Source: Crocinitomicaceae bacterium (lineage in GTDB: Bacteria; Bacteroidota; Bacteroidia; Flavobacteriales_D; Crocinitomicaceae). Taken from it: a stretch of 17,807 nt of DNA. Location: positions 10,379 to 28,185 of the forward strand of contig DORI01000027.1 of the NCBI GenBank assembly GCA_003512365.1. Reading direction: 5' to 3'. The notes below the pieces were generated by a model, which saw nothing but the letters and a program-made list of their open reading frames with translations, searched no databases and had not been told where the DNA came from. The position numbers and the translations under genes are program-made. Below, one piece after another: positions 1 to 8,712 of this stretch (its first letter is position 1; every line of letters begins with the position of its first letter).

Positions 1-833
1 TTCATATCCAGCTCTGGGAAATCTTTTTGGGTTAAGGCAGTGGTGATCTCTCTTGGGCGATCGGTTCTAAAATTGAAACAAATCACTACGTCACCTTCAG
101 AAATTACACCCTTATTTGTCAGTAAACAGGGTTCTATAAACTCATCCGTGATTCCTCTTTCATAATGCGCTTGAATTGCGATTTCTGCATTGGAGTAGGG
201 GGTCCCTTTACCATTTACCAATAAATGGTAGGCTTTTGTAACTCGTTCCCACCGGTTGTCGCGATCCATTGCATAATACCTTCCAATTACCGTCGCAATT
301 TTTCCTCCGGTAACGAGAAGTTTTTTTTCCAGATCTTGTATAAATCCTAGTCCGCTTTTTGGATCGCAGTCTCGCCCATCAGTAAAGGCATGAACGTAGA
401 CTTTGTCCATATTAACCCCTCGTTTTTTTGCGAGCTCACAAAGTGCATACAAATGTTCTTGAGAACTGTGAACCCCACCGTTGGAAACAAGTCCCATGAA
501 GTGTAATTTAACACCAGATTCTGTTACTTTTTTTAGGGCATTCAATAAGACGGGGTTCTCATCGAAATTCCCTTCTCGTATGTCTTTATTTATTCGGGTG
601 AGCTCCTGGTATACAATTCTTCCTGCCCCAATATTGAGGTGTCCCACTTCTGAATTTCCCATTTGACCTTCAGGAAGCCCAACATCCTCACCAAAGGTGG
701 TCAAGGTTGTTGTAGGAAAACGTTGCATTAACCCATCCATAAAGGGTGTTTTCGCGTGAGAAATAGCATCAGACGAAGATCCGTCTCCGATACCCCAACC
801 GTCTAAGATGATTAAGCCGAATTTTCGATTCAT
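1..833 (-). CDS. gpmI: 2,3-bisphosphoglycerate-independent phosphoglycerate mutase, N-terminal part (cut by window edge)
   Basis: Glycolytic/gluconeogenic enzyme interconverting 3- and 2-phosphoglycerate in the cytoplasm with two metal ions and a phosphoserine intermediate. I translated the open frame from the ATG at 833-831 to the left edge, giving 277 residues of a family usually about 510 long. It begins MNRKFGLIILDGWG, in which Asp11 is the expected metal ligand. GQMGNSEVGH at 57-65 holds the phospho-acceptor Ser61. HAFTDGRDCDPKSG and FNFRTDRPRE further on are typical substrate-binding segments of this family. The C-terminal half lies outside the window. The start codon overlaps the stop of the histidine kinase gene (ATGA), so it is the last visible gene of a five-gene minus-strand operon and probably depends on translation of its neighbour. 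Identification is firm; only completeness is unknown. Confidence 0.96.
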   Translation of the reverse strand, partial: MNRKFGLIILDGWGIGDGSSSDAISHAKTPFMDGLMQRFPTTTLTTFGEDVGLPEGQMGNSEVGHLNIGAGRIVYQELTRINKDIREGNFDENPVLLNALKKVTESGVKLHFMGLVSNGGVHSSQEHLYALCELAKKRGVNMDKVYVHAFTDGRDCDPKSGLGFIQDLEKKLLVTGGKIATVIGRYYAMDRDNRWERVTKAYHLLVNGKGTPYSNAEIAIQAHYERGITDEFIEPCLLTNKGVISEGDVVICFNFRTDRPREITTALTQKDFPELDM

Positions 834-1726
834 AAAGGTAAAGTTACCTCAAAAATACTTCCTTTAGGTTGATTTTTTCGGTAAACAATGTGTCCTTTTT
901 GTAAGGAGACAAATTCTTTGACAATGAAAAGCCCTAGGCCACTTCCAGAGGTGGAACGAGTTTCTTCCTTTCCAACACGATAAAATTTCTTAAAAATGTG
1001 TTCGTTCTCTTCAACCGAAATACCAGGTCCTTCGTCACAAACGCCAAAAACAAATGCGGAGTTTTTCTGCAAGCAATAAAGTGAAATATTAGAATTCTTG
1101 CCCGCGTATTTAATGGCATTCTCTAAAAGGTTACTTATTATAGCCTCTAGCATAAATCGATCCCCATGAATTGATACATTTACCTCACAGTTTAGTGAGA
1201 TGAATTTTTCTCCATGACGCTTGTGCAATAGATCACAAATGTTCTTTGCTAAGTCAAGAAAATTAATTTCGCTTTTTACGGCTTGAATAGCCTTGCTTTC
1301 AAGTCTTGAAGCATTTAGAATATTATCTATTAAATTTTCTAATCGGATATTTTCATCCAACGCTTTAGAGATGAGTTCGTTTTTTTTCTGTTCTTCTAAT
1401 TGGTGTTTTTGAATTGTTTGCAAAGTAAGCTTATTTGCTGCTAACGGAGTTTTTAATTCATGTGTTACGGACAAGAGAAAATTAGTTTGACGCACGGAAA
1501 GCTCTAGTTCCCTTCGAATAGCGCGGTTTATTTGCCATAAACCAAGTCCTAGAATCAATAGAAATACACTTCCCTCTCCAACAATCATCCAGACTCGGCG
1601 GTTAACATTAACTGTCTGTGGGTCTAATTCGTAACTTAACTGTATTAAGTGATAACCCCACCACAAAAATTGAAGAAACACATAAGCACTTAACACATAA
1701 AAAAGAAGATGAGTTTGCTTCTTCAT
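830..1726 (-). CDS. Membrane sensor histidine kinase
   Basis: Sensor kinase of a two-component system, 298 residues. The frame is open further upstream, but I chose the ATG at 1726 because it lies 4 bases after the antiporter stop and starts a good hydrophobic segment; a longer start would overlap the antiporter gene by over 130 bases. Two membrane segments (about 7-25 and 46-64) flank a short periplasmic loop of about 20 residues, too small for a folded sensor domain. The HisKA H-box is VTHELKTPL with phospho-acceptor His89. The ATPase domain has N-box NLLENAIKYA, G1 DEGPGIS, F-box KKFYRV and G2 GSGLGLFIVKEF, so it looks catalytically complete. No response regulator gene is visible beside it; a partner could lie past gpmI or elsewhere. 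With so little outside the membrane, it may sense a membrane or envelope signal, possibly through a partner protein. Confidence 0.93.
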   Translation of the reverse strand: MKKQTHLLFYVLSAYVFLQFLWWGYHLIQLSYELDPQTVNVNRRVWMIVGEGSVFLLILGLGLWQINRAIRRELELSVRQTNFLLSVTHELKTPLAANKLTLQTIQKHQLEEQKKNELISKALDENIRLENLIDNILNASRLESKAIQAVKSEINFLDLAKNICDLLHKRHGEKFISLNCEVNVSIHGDRFMLEAIISNLLENAIKYAGKNSNISLYCLQKNSAFVFGVCDEGPGISVEENEHIFKKFYRVGKEETRSTSGSGLGLFIVKEFVSLQKGHIVYRKNQPKGSIFEVTLPL

Positions 1727-1730
1727 TTCG

Positions 1731-3917
1731 CTATTTTCGTCGCCTTTTTTTCGTGGTTTTACCAACAAGAATACTCCCCACTTCGCGACCAATTTTTTGA
1801 ATCGTTTCGACACCTGCCGCAATTGGAGTAGCTGAAATATCGTCGTAATTGGCATACAACGGATCAATCTCTAATGCAGGGTAGACAAATACAACGTCAT
1901 GGGTTGGGCATGCTTTTTCGAGTTTTGAAGTGAAAGTATCAATATCAACACTGTGAGAAACAGCGCCTTTTCTTGCTAAACACGTAATAATTAAATCGTT
2001 TTTATTTTTGTCGTATTTCAATAAGGCATCTTCAAAATTCTCTATTTCGTTGAACTTTATAATGGCCTCGATTTTATTCGCGGGTCCAATTTTATCGAAA
2101 CGCTCCTTAGTGGCTATTGTACTGAATAGTTCAATTTTTAAATTAAGTTCTTTTGCCAGTCGGAAAATACGTTCTACCCAAATTGCAAATGAGTTTTCCA
2201 ATTCACATAAAGGTGGCGCCATAACAACAACTCGCGAATACGAAACCATCGATTTATCAAATTGACAAAAGAAAATTGTTTTATCGCAGACATCCATCAA
2301 ATGATCACGTTCATCGCCAACCATTCGTTGAATAAAGTTGAAATTACGGTTGTCGTTCATCACAACGATGTCTGCAACTAATTCTTTTGAAACTCGTGCA
2401 ATACCGGAGGATAAGTTATAATCTATTGTCGCTATGGTATTTAATTTCGATTCATGCCCGGAAAAGTGTTTTACAATGTCCTCTAAAGATTTTCGGGATT
2501 TTCGAATCATCATCTCTGCCTTTTCGTTGTTGGGATAAACGCTTACTACAGAAATTGGATTAATCACCTTTGGATCGGAAATAATTAGTGAGAAGTCAAT
2601 TAGGCTTTCATTACCTTTTAATTCATTCATCGAAACCATGATGTGTTGATTTCTCAATTTCGTCTCATTCAACTCTCCTTCACCAGATTCATTCAATTCA
2701 ATCAATAACTTTTTACCGGCACTTTCGGTCACAAAAGAGGCTGTCATACAAGTAAATAAAATTAACAATACAGTGCCGTTCACAATGTTAATGTCAAGGA
2801 TTCCGTTTCCTTCATTATAGCCTACCATAATTATAGCGAGTGTAGCTGCTGCATGGCTTGTACTCAATCCAAAAATTACCTGTCTTTCCGTACTTGACAT
2901 TTTGAATATTAGCTGGGTTACAAATGCGGCGAGCCACTTACTAAAAATCGCAAACGTTGTCAGAACCCCGGCAATAACAAGTGGCCATGTTCCTTGTAAA
3001 AATGCTCTGTAATCTACTACCATCCCCACGTAAATTAGAAAGAATGGTATAAAAAGTGAATTTCCAATGAAATCTATCCGATTCATTAGAATGGAATTAT
3101 GCGGAATGAGTCTGTTCAACACCAATCCAGCCACGAAGGCACCAATGATGTGTTCAACACCGGCCACTTCTGCAAGGAAAGCAGCAAAGAATACCACGGA
3201 AAGCACGAAAATATATTGAGACGATTTCTCACTATCTAATTTGCTAAAAAACCAACGTGCAACTTTTGGAATCCCATAAAACATAATTATAGAGAATATC
3301 GTCAAGGACGTAATCAACCTTATCCAAAACGCTCCATCAAGGTTTCCTTGGGTAGAACTCGAAATAATGGCCAAAATAATCAATACGGCCGTATCTGTTA
3401 ATATGGTTCCTCCTACTGTTATCGCAACAGAACTGTGTTTTGATAAACCATATTTACTAATGATAGGATAAGCAACCAACGTGTGGGTTGAGAACATACT
3501 GGCAACAAGTAAACTTGCAGTTGCATCTAAATTCAACGCATAGTAGCAAATGGGATAACCTAAAATCAAAGGTAAAATAAACGTTAGGAGACCAAAGGTT
3601 AAGCTTTTGTTCAGGTATTTTTTAAATTGATTCAAGTCAAGCTCAAGGCCAGCCATGAACATAATATACAACAAACCAATCGTGGAGAAAAGCTTGATAG
3701 AACCTTCAGATTGCAATGCGTTGTATCCGATCAATCCAAGGGCATGAGGACCAATAATTAATCCTGAAATAATGAGTCCAATAATTCCGGGGATACGCAA
3801 TCGACGCAGTACTATTGGAGAAAGTAAAATGATAAATAACAATAAGGAAAACACCAATACCGGATTGGTTAATGGAAGACCGAATTCAGAGATGAGGTGT
3901 TTTACAAAATGATCCAT
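1731..3917 (-). CDS. CPA2-family cation:proton antiporter with C-terminal USP-like region
   Basis: Inner-membrane exchanger of Na+ or K+ against protons, 728 residues. Residues 1 to about 405 contain roughly twelve hydrophobic segments with CPA2 signatures: RIPGIIGLIISGLIIGPHALG near 41-61, FMAGLELD near 87-94, the transport-site pair Thr174-Asp175 in TILTDTAVL, GAFVAGLVLNR, and FIPFFLIYVGM. The TD pair differs from the DD of electrogenic NhaA/NapA and the ND of many electroneutral exchangers, so ion and stoichiometry cannot be read off. The remaining ~320 residues are soluble and look like one or two universal-stress-protein-like alpha/beta units (strands HIMVSMNE near 430 and RVVVMAPP near 580), probably regulatory. 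The extreme C-terminus is basic (KKRRRK). The start ATG shares one base with the deacetylase stop (TAATG). Family assignment is strong; substrate is not known. Confidence 0.93.
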   Translation of the reverse strand: MDHFVKHLISEFGLPLTNPVLVFSLLLFIILLSPIVLRRLRIPGIIGLIISGLIIGPHALGLIGYNALQSEGSIKLFSTIGLLYIMFMAGLELDLNQFKKYLNKSLTFGLLTFILPLILGYPICYYALNLDATASLLVASMFSTHTLVAYPIISKYGLSKHSSVAITVGGTILTDTAVLIILAIISSSTQGNLDGAFWIRLITSLTIFSIIMFYGIPKVARWFFSKLDSEKSSQYIFVLSVVFFAAFLAEVAGVEHIIGAFVAGLVLNRLIPHNSILMNRIDFIGNSLFIPFFLIYVGMVVDYRAFLQGTWPLVIAGVLTTFAIFSKWLAAFVTQLIFKMSSTERQVIFGLSTSHAAATLAIIMVGYNEGNGILDINIVNGTVLLILFTCMTASFVTESAGKKLLIELNESGEGELNETKLRNQHIMVSMNELKGNESLIDFSLIISDPKVINPISVVSVYPNNEKAEMMIRKSRKSLEDIVKHFSGHESKLNTIATIDYNLSSGIARVSKELVADIVVMNDNRNFNFIQRMVGDERDHLMDVCDKTIFFCQFDKSMVSYSRVVVMAPPLCELENSFAIWVERIFRLAKELNLKIELFSTIATKERFDKIGPANKIEAIIKFNEIENFEDALLKYDKNKNDLIITCLARKGAVSHSVDIDTFTSKLEKACPTHDVVFVYPALEIDPLYANYDDISATPIAAGVETIQKIGREVGSILVGKTTKKRRRK

Positions 3918-4522
3918 TACGCAATAGTACTGAATTTCAGGCCTTTTTGTTTCAATTCAACAATAATTTTTTCCAGTACTCCTTCAAGGTTAAATTTTGC
4001 TTTTTCGCTGTCGTGAAAAACCAAAATATCACCGCCTTTAATGCGTTTTGCTTGTTGTAGAATCTCTTCTTGCGGACAATTTTGATCGAAATCGTAACTA
4101 ATCCATGACCAAAATACCACTTTGAAACCGAGTGTTTTCAGTTTTTTAAATTGACGGAAGGTAAGTGAACCATATGGAGGTCTAAAAAGCGATGAATGAA
4201 TGTGTTTTTTTGCCTGAATTACTGATTCAATATAATGTGAAGTTGTGGTATGCCAACCTCTTTCGTGAAACATGGTATGATTACCAACGGCGTGACCTGC
4301 ATCACTAATGCGCTGAAATAATTCCAAATTGGAATCTACGTTTACTCCAATACAAAAAAATGTCGCGTGTACCCTGTGTTTTTCTAAAAGGTCCAATACC
4401 CATGGCGTAACAAGCGGATGTGGGCCGTCATCAAAGGTTAGGTAAACTTCAGATTTTCTTCCTTGCCAAATACCATTTCGATAATTCCAACGAAGAAATT
4501 TAGGAACCCTGAAGAAGCGCAT
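3917..4522 (-). CDS. Polysaccharide deacetylase (NodB homology domain, CE4-like)
   Basis: Metal-dependent N-acetyl-sugar or peptidoglycan deacetylase-type protein, 201 residues, essentially one bare NodB domain. Visible motifs in order: TFDDGPH at 29-35 (Asp31 proposed base, Asp32 metal ligand), GNHTMFH at 80-86 (His82 and His86 metal ligands), RPPYG at 114-118, and LVFHDS at 167-172 with His170 as likely catalytic acid. All key residues of a working CE4 enzyme are therefore present. There is no signal peptide or membrane anchor; the N-terminus (MRFFRVPKFLRWNY) is basic and aromatic. It either acts in the cytoplasm on a precursor or binds the membrane peripherally. The ATG follows directly on the stop of the DUF2723 gene with no spacer, and its own stop overlaps the antiporter start, so coupling with a glycan-related membrane protein is likely. 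The true substrate is unknown. Confidence 0.93.
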   Translation of the reverse strand: MRFFRVPKFLRWNYRNGIWQGRKSEVYLTFDDGPHPLVTPWVLDLLEKHRVHATFFCIGVNVDSNLELFQRISDAGHAVGNHTMFHERGWHTTTSHYIESVIQAKKHIHSSLFRPPYGSLTFRQFKKLKTLGFKVVFWSWISYDFDQNCPQEEILQQAKRIKGGDILVFHDSEKAKFNLEGVLEKIIVELKQKGLKFSTIA

Positions 4523-7500
4523 TTATTTTCCTAATTTCAGATTTTGCTTTTCTTCTACCCAATAGTGATTGCGCATCAATTGTAAACGTCGCTCTAAGGC
4601 ACTACCTTCTTCCGATCCAGAAAGTGCATCAACGATAGATTTAGTGATATTTTTGTAAACATATTCTATTTTGCTCTCTGCTTCTTTTGCTAGTTTAGTG
4701 TGGCCAGCATTCTGAGCCGTTGATTGGATTTTGAAACACGCATCCAGTGCTGCATGAAGATCTTCTGCGTTTTCAGGATTCGCCGCCAAGCTAGGGTCAC
4801 TATTTTGGAAGAATCCAAAAATAGTTTCATAACTACCGAGAATCTTAGTTGCCAGGGCGGAAGCTTTATCAAATTTCTGTATCAACGTATATAACTGAAC
4901 ATATTCGTGTAAATGACCACTAGCATAAGCTTGTACTTTGCGCTCTGTATCGTAGTGGCTGTGCTCGCTGTTCAAACTCAAAGATCCGAGTGGGTCAATT
5001 GCTCCAACTTCACCAAAGTCTAAAACAGTTTCAAATGGTAAAATTTCCATTGCCATGTCGAGCAATTTTTCTGTCTTGGCAAAATTATCAGCAACTTGTT
5101 TTCTCCAAGCTTGTTTTTGTGCCTCCGTTGCAGGTTTAATAGTTGCTGAAACTTTAGTAACTGCGTTTAGTGAATCCTCAGCTCTTTTTCCTCTGAAATA
5201 GAATTCTTCAGCTAATTGTAAGAAGCACTGTCTGTATTGTGTGGTATGTCTTCGTGCATAGTAATCTGTTAAAACATCAGGGTTTTTCAAGTCTCCATAT
5301 GAATAAACTTCTGTCATGTTTTTATACATTTTATCGGCGTCAATTAGGGATGGCATTCGGGTATATTTATTGAATTCACCACGAATAGGGCTAAGTTCAA
5401 AGGCAACACCAACTTGTTTTATATAACCAGATTGTAACAGGGCAATTGATAAATTTGACCCTCTGTTGCTAGAAAAATAAATTCCTCTTTTCCAATCGTT
5501 ATTTGCCAATACATCCAACATCATGATTTCACTCTTTGTTAAGTAGCGATCTCTGTCGTACGCAAAGTTTATACGATCTGGGCAAGCAGCCAATTGATTA
5601 GTATTAATAGTCCCAGTTGCCAACGCATTTTGTTTATTGACTTTTAATGAGAATTTTTTAGACGGAAAAAATGCAAGTGCCTTGGAGCCATTTTCAAGAG
5701 CATTAGCATCATTTCTAACAAATTCCATTGCTTCTGATAAATCAACGGAAGACCAATCACGTAATTTTTCAGGAGGGGTAGCGTAGCCATATTGATCCAC
5801 GAATTCCATATATTCTGGATACTCGAAATCTTGAACAAGCAAGCCTAATTGTTGCATAATTTGACCATTCATGTTCGATTTGTCAACGGATGCCTCCAAG
5901 TAGTTGTATCCTTTGAATTTGTTAATGATGGTTTGTTTGATATTCGAAGTATCTGTCGACATGAGCATACCTTTTGCCTTGTTTACATCTTCATCTGCGC
6001 TATTTATTTGCGCTAAGAATTGAGCAGCAGAGGCATCGAAATAACGAACGGCCATTTTGGCTTTATCTAAATTGTTTTTCAATCGTAAATCTAAAACTGA
6101 ATTGATAAGTTTATCGTTATTCGAATTCACTAATTCTTGCATGCTTAGAAAGTAAATTTGATCTGTATTTCCTGCCAACATGAGAATTTGATCTTCTCGA
6201 AACTTAATCGGTAACGGATCTGATTCGTACGCTTTCATTTTCATTTGATTCGTATACCAATCTGTCCCCATTAAGGATAAATTACATACGCGAACATCAG
6301 TTCTCTTGCCCTCCACCTCTTGCATGTACCAAAGAGGGAAGGTATCATTATCTCCATTAGTAAAGATAATGGAGTTTTTAGAGCATGACTCTAGGTAATT
6401 CGAAGCTAAATCTCGAGCTGAAGTTTTTCCACTTCGGTCATGGTCGTCCCATCCTTGAGTAGCCATTAAAACAGGAGCAATTACACCTAGTACTCCTGAT
6501 AATCCAGCAGAAACGATACCATTTGACACCCATTTTTTACTGGTTAATATATCATATATGGCATAAACGCCAATACCAATCCACATAGCGAAAAAATAGA
6601 ATGAACCTGCATAAGCATAATCTCGCTCTCTCGGTTCAAACGGCTTTTGATTAAGATATACGACAATGGCAAGTCCGGTAAACAAAAAGGCTAATAAGAG
6701 AACGAAAGCATCCTTGGGAGATTTATAGAAGTGAAAGAATAATCCTACCAAGGCTAGAATTAGCGGAATGAAATAGAACTTGTTATTTGATGGATTTTCT
6801 TTTGTGTAATAAGGTGCTTCATCTTGGTTTCCTAAACGTGCATTATCAATAAATCCTATTCCAGAAATCCAATTACCACGCATTTGGTCCCCGTGTCCTT
6901 GAATGTCGTTTTGTCTTCCAGCAAAATTCCACATGAAATAGCGGGTATACATCCAATTGATTTGATAACGGAAGAAATAGCGAAGGTTTTCTCCGAAGGA
7001 TGGAAGTCTATTTCCGTCTTTTCCTGTAGCTGATGAACTTCCTTTGGTTGCGTCGTATCCTGACCAGTTTTTATAGCCGCGAATATGCCTTTCTTCATCA
7101 GAATACATTCGAGGGAATATTGTCGTCTGATCTGACGGATAAGTGGCTTTCATAGGTTGGTAGACCACTTTGTCTTCACCTACTAAGGTGCGATTCGATG
7201 CGAAGTACTTTTCCTCAACTAACCCACTTACCTCTTCTGCATATTTATTAGCTTCATCCTCTTTTGTGAATGCTTTAATTTCTTCGTTATCTTTTATCAC
7301 CACGAATCTACGCAAGTAACTTGGAGAAGCATTCTCCCATTCGTTTTGATCATTTTCTTGTGAGTTCCAATAGGGCCCTGAAAATAAAGGAGTATAACCG
7401 TATTGTTCTCGCTTTAAATAGGAGTGCAAGGTCACTAAGTTTTCAGGATCGTTTTCATCAAGCGGTGTGTTTGCATTCGAGCGAATAACAATAACAGCAA

Positions 7501-8440
7501 AAGAACCGTAGCCAATTAATAGGAATACTAAACCCATCATACTATTGTATAAAATAGTCTTCCCTTTTTTTCTGGCGTATTTAACACCCCAAAATATAGC
7601 ATATACCAAAAGTGCAAAAAAGAAAATTGTTCCAGAATAAAAAGGCATACCCATTGAATTCACAAAAAATACCTCAAATGAACTTGCCATAGAAATGGAG
7701 CCTGGAATAATGCCTTCTTGAATGAAGCCTAAGGCAAAAATTGACACCAATCCGGTAATAATCATTCCTTTTAGATTCGTGTCCTTAACCACACGGAAAT
7801 AGATAATATATCCGATGGCAGGAACAACGAGGATACCTAATAAGTGTACTCCAATGGCCAACCCAAGTAAAAACATGATGAACAACAACCATCTATTCGG
7901 TCTGCGCTCGAGCTCTTCCCCAGCCTGAAGTCTTGCCATTTCTTCGTCCCACTTTAAAATAGCCCAAAAAATCACAGCTGTAAACAAAGACGCCATGGCA
8001 TAAACTTCACCTTCTACTGCTGAGAACCAAAAGGAATCTGAGAACGTATACGCTAATGAGCCAATTGCAGCTCCAATTAAAGTGACTAATTCGTCCCCTT
8101 TATCCAAAGTTGGTTTCTTAATGCGAATCATTTTTCTGATAAGCAAACTCAGAGACCAGAACATGAAAAGAATTGTAAACGAACTTGAAAGTGCTGAGAC
8201 GGAATTAATCCACACGGCTACGTTTTCAGGAGCAGCGAAAAAGGAAAATAATCGACCCAAAATCATAAAAAATGGTGCGCCTGGCGGGTGACCAACTTCT
8301 AATTTATAGGCTGCCGTGATATATTCACCACAGTCCCACAGGCTGGCCGTGTCCTCTAAAGTTATCAGGTAAACAACGGTGGCTACTGCAAATACACTCC
8401 AACCAACTATTTTATTCCATTTGTCAAATGTCCAATTCAT
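4523..8440 (-). CDS. DUF2723 family multi-pass membrane protein, probable GT-C glycosyltransferase (TMEM260/GT117-like)
   Basis: Large membrane protein of 1305 residues. I start it at the ATG at 8440 (MNWTFDKWNK), preceded by AAGAG; the frame extends to a TTG at 8476 but that is a poor start. The N-terminal ~650 residues hold about a dozen hydrophobic segments. The first loop carries acidic residues Glu29, Asp30, Asp36, Glu39 and the conserved GHPPGAP segment at 50-56, which fits the GT-C fold, where a loop acid is catalytic. The soluble C-terminal half contains TNGDNDTFPLWYMQEVEG, a recurrent segment in Bacteroidota members, then a mostly helical region. As I recall, human TMEM260, which shares the DUF2723 domain, is a protein O-mannosyltransferase; by analogy this may transfer a lipid-linked sugar to exported proteins. 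That activity is inference. It heads the five-gene operon, before the deacetylase. Confidence 0.9.
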   Translation of the reverse strand: MNWTFDKWNKIVGWSVFAVATVVYLITLEDTASLWDCGEYITAAYKLEVGHPPGAPFFMILGRLFSFFAAPENVAVWINSVSALSSSFTILFMFWSLSLLIRKMIRIKKPTLDKGDELVTLIGAAIGSLAYTFSDSFWFSAVEGEVYAMASLFTAVIFWAILKWDEEMARLQAGEELERRPNRWLLFIMFLLGLAIGVHLLGILVVPAIGYIIYFRVVKDTNLKGMIITGLVSIFALGFIQEGIIPGSISMASSFEVFFVNSMGMPFYSGTIFFFALLVYAIFWGVKYARKKGKTILYNSMMGLVFLLIGYGSFAVIVIRSNANTPLDENDPENLVTLHSYLKREQYGYTPLFSGPYWNSQENDQNEWENASPSYLRRFVVIKDNEEIKAFTKEDEANKYAEEVSGLVEEKYFASNRTLVGEDKVVYQPMKATYPSDQTTIFPRMYSDEERHIRGYKNWSGYDATKGSSSATGKDGNRLPSFGENLRYFFRYQINWMYTRYFMWNFAGRQNDIQGHGDQMRGNWISGIGFIDNARLGNQDEAPYYTKENPSNNKFYFIPLILALVGLFFHFYKSPKDAFVLLLAFLFTGLAIVVYLNQKPFEPRERDYAYAGSFYFFAMWIGIGVYAIYDILTSKKWVSNGIVSAGLSGVLGVIAPVLMATQGWDDHDRSGKTSARDLASNYLESCSKNSIIFTNGDNDTFPLWYMQEVEGKRTDVRVCNLSLMGTDWYTNQMKMKAYESDPLPIKFREDQILMLAGNTDQIYFLSMQELVNSNNDKLINSVLDLRLKNNLDKAKMAVRYFDASAAQFLAQINSADEDVNKAKGMLMSTDTSNIKQTIINKFKGYNYLEASVDKSNMNGQIMQQLGLLVQDFEYPEYMEFVDQYGYATPPEKLRDWSSVDLSEAMEFVRNDANALENGSKALAFFPSKKFSLKVNKQNALATGTINTNQLAACPDRINFAYDRDRYLTKSEIMMLDVLANNDWKRGIYFSSNRGSNLSIALLQSGYIKQVGVAFELSPIRGEFNKYTRMPSLIDADKMYKNMTEVYSYGDLKNPDVLTDYYARRHTTQYRQCFLQLAEEFYFRGKRAEDSLNAVTKVSATIKPATEAQKQAWRKQVADNFAKTEKLLDMAMEILPFETVLDFGEVGAIDPLGSLSLNSEHSHYDTERKVQAYASGHLHEYVQLYTLIQKFDKASALATKILGSYETIFGFFQNSDPSLAANPENAEDLHAALDACFKIQSTAQNAGHTKLAKEAESKIEYVYKNITKSIVDALSGSEEGSALERRLQLMRNHYWVEEKQNLKLGK

Positions 8441-8545
8441 ATACTCTTGTTTAAACGAGTTTTGCGAATTTAGCAAATTTGAGGGACTCAGACGTACTAT
8501 TAGAGATTTTGGCTAGTTTTTTTAAAGATTTTTTTGGTTGGATTT

Positions 8546-8575
8546 TAGTAAATTCAAATTTTGTCTGTAAATTTG
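8546..8575 (+). promoter_or_regulatory. Candidate Bacteroidota-type promoter of tRNA-Gln
   Basis: TAAATTTG at 8568-8575 matches the Bacteroidota -7 consensus TAnnTTTG exactly. The position about 19 bases upstream (TTTTAG, 8543-8548) is only a weak -33 match. The tRNA begins 32 bases after the octamer, leaving room for a short 5' leader. The octamer match is seen; promoter function is inferred. Confidence 0.35.
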
Positions 8576-8607
8576 TCCCCTCGTTCAACGGAATGTATAA
8601 CGAAAAA

Positions 8608-8680
8608 TGACCCATGGTGTAACTGGCAACACGTCTGATTTTGGTTCAGAAGAGTCTAGGTTCGAGCCCTAGTGGGTCAA
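8608..8680 (+). tRNA. tRNA-Gln (anticodon UUG)
   Basis: A 73-base cloverleaf folds by eye. The acceptor stem pairs TGACCCA with TGGGTCA (8673-8679). The D arm is GTG...CAC, the anticodon stem TCTGA/TCAGA encloses loop TTTTGGT, and the T arm is CTAGG TTCGAGC CCTAG. Loop positions 34-36 read TTG, decoding CAA as glutamine, with a short 5-base variable loop. The discriminator is A8680; CCA is not fully encoded (CAA follows), so the tail would be added after transcription. It stands alone, divergent from the DUF2723 operon, and is followed directly by an intrinsic terminator. I see no second copy of its 3' end in the window, so there is no sign of an integrated element here. Confidence 0.96.
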
Positions 8681-8681
8681 C

Positions 8682-8709
8682 AAAAAGGAGCTAAACAGTT
8701 CCTTTTTTT
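8682..8709. terminator. Intrinsic terminator, probably bidirectional
   Basis: AAAAAGGAGC (8682-8691) pairs with GTTCCTTTTT (8698-8707) through ten base pairs, one of them G-U, around the loop TAAACA. The plus strand has a T-run as part of and just after the stem, ending tRNA-Gln transcription. The minus strand has the matching T-run, and the minus-strand gene stops at 8713, so the same hairpin can end that transcript too. Confidence 0.75.
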
Positions 8710-8712
8710 ATT

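Noticed and set aside
1727..1867. Longer start for the histidine kinase, adding 47 residues
   Set aside because: It would overlap the end of the antiporter gene by more than 130 bases, and the added residues are a frame-shifted reading of that gene. The ATG at 1726 gives a proper membrane segment and normal operon spacing.
8441..8476. Upstream TTG start for the DUF2723 gene
   Set aside because: TTG is a poor start, and the ATG at 8440 is preceded by AAGAG and gives the usual short cytoplasmic N-terminus before the first membrane segment.
8608..8680. tRNA-Gln as an integration site of a mobile element
   Set aside because: No integrase gene, no repeated tRNA 3' end and no change in gene character next to it within the window.
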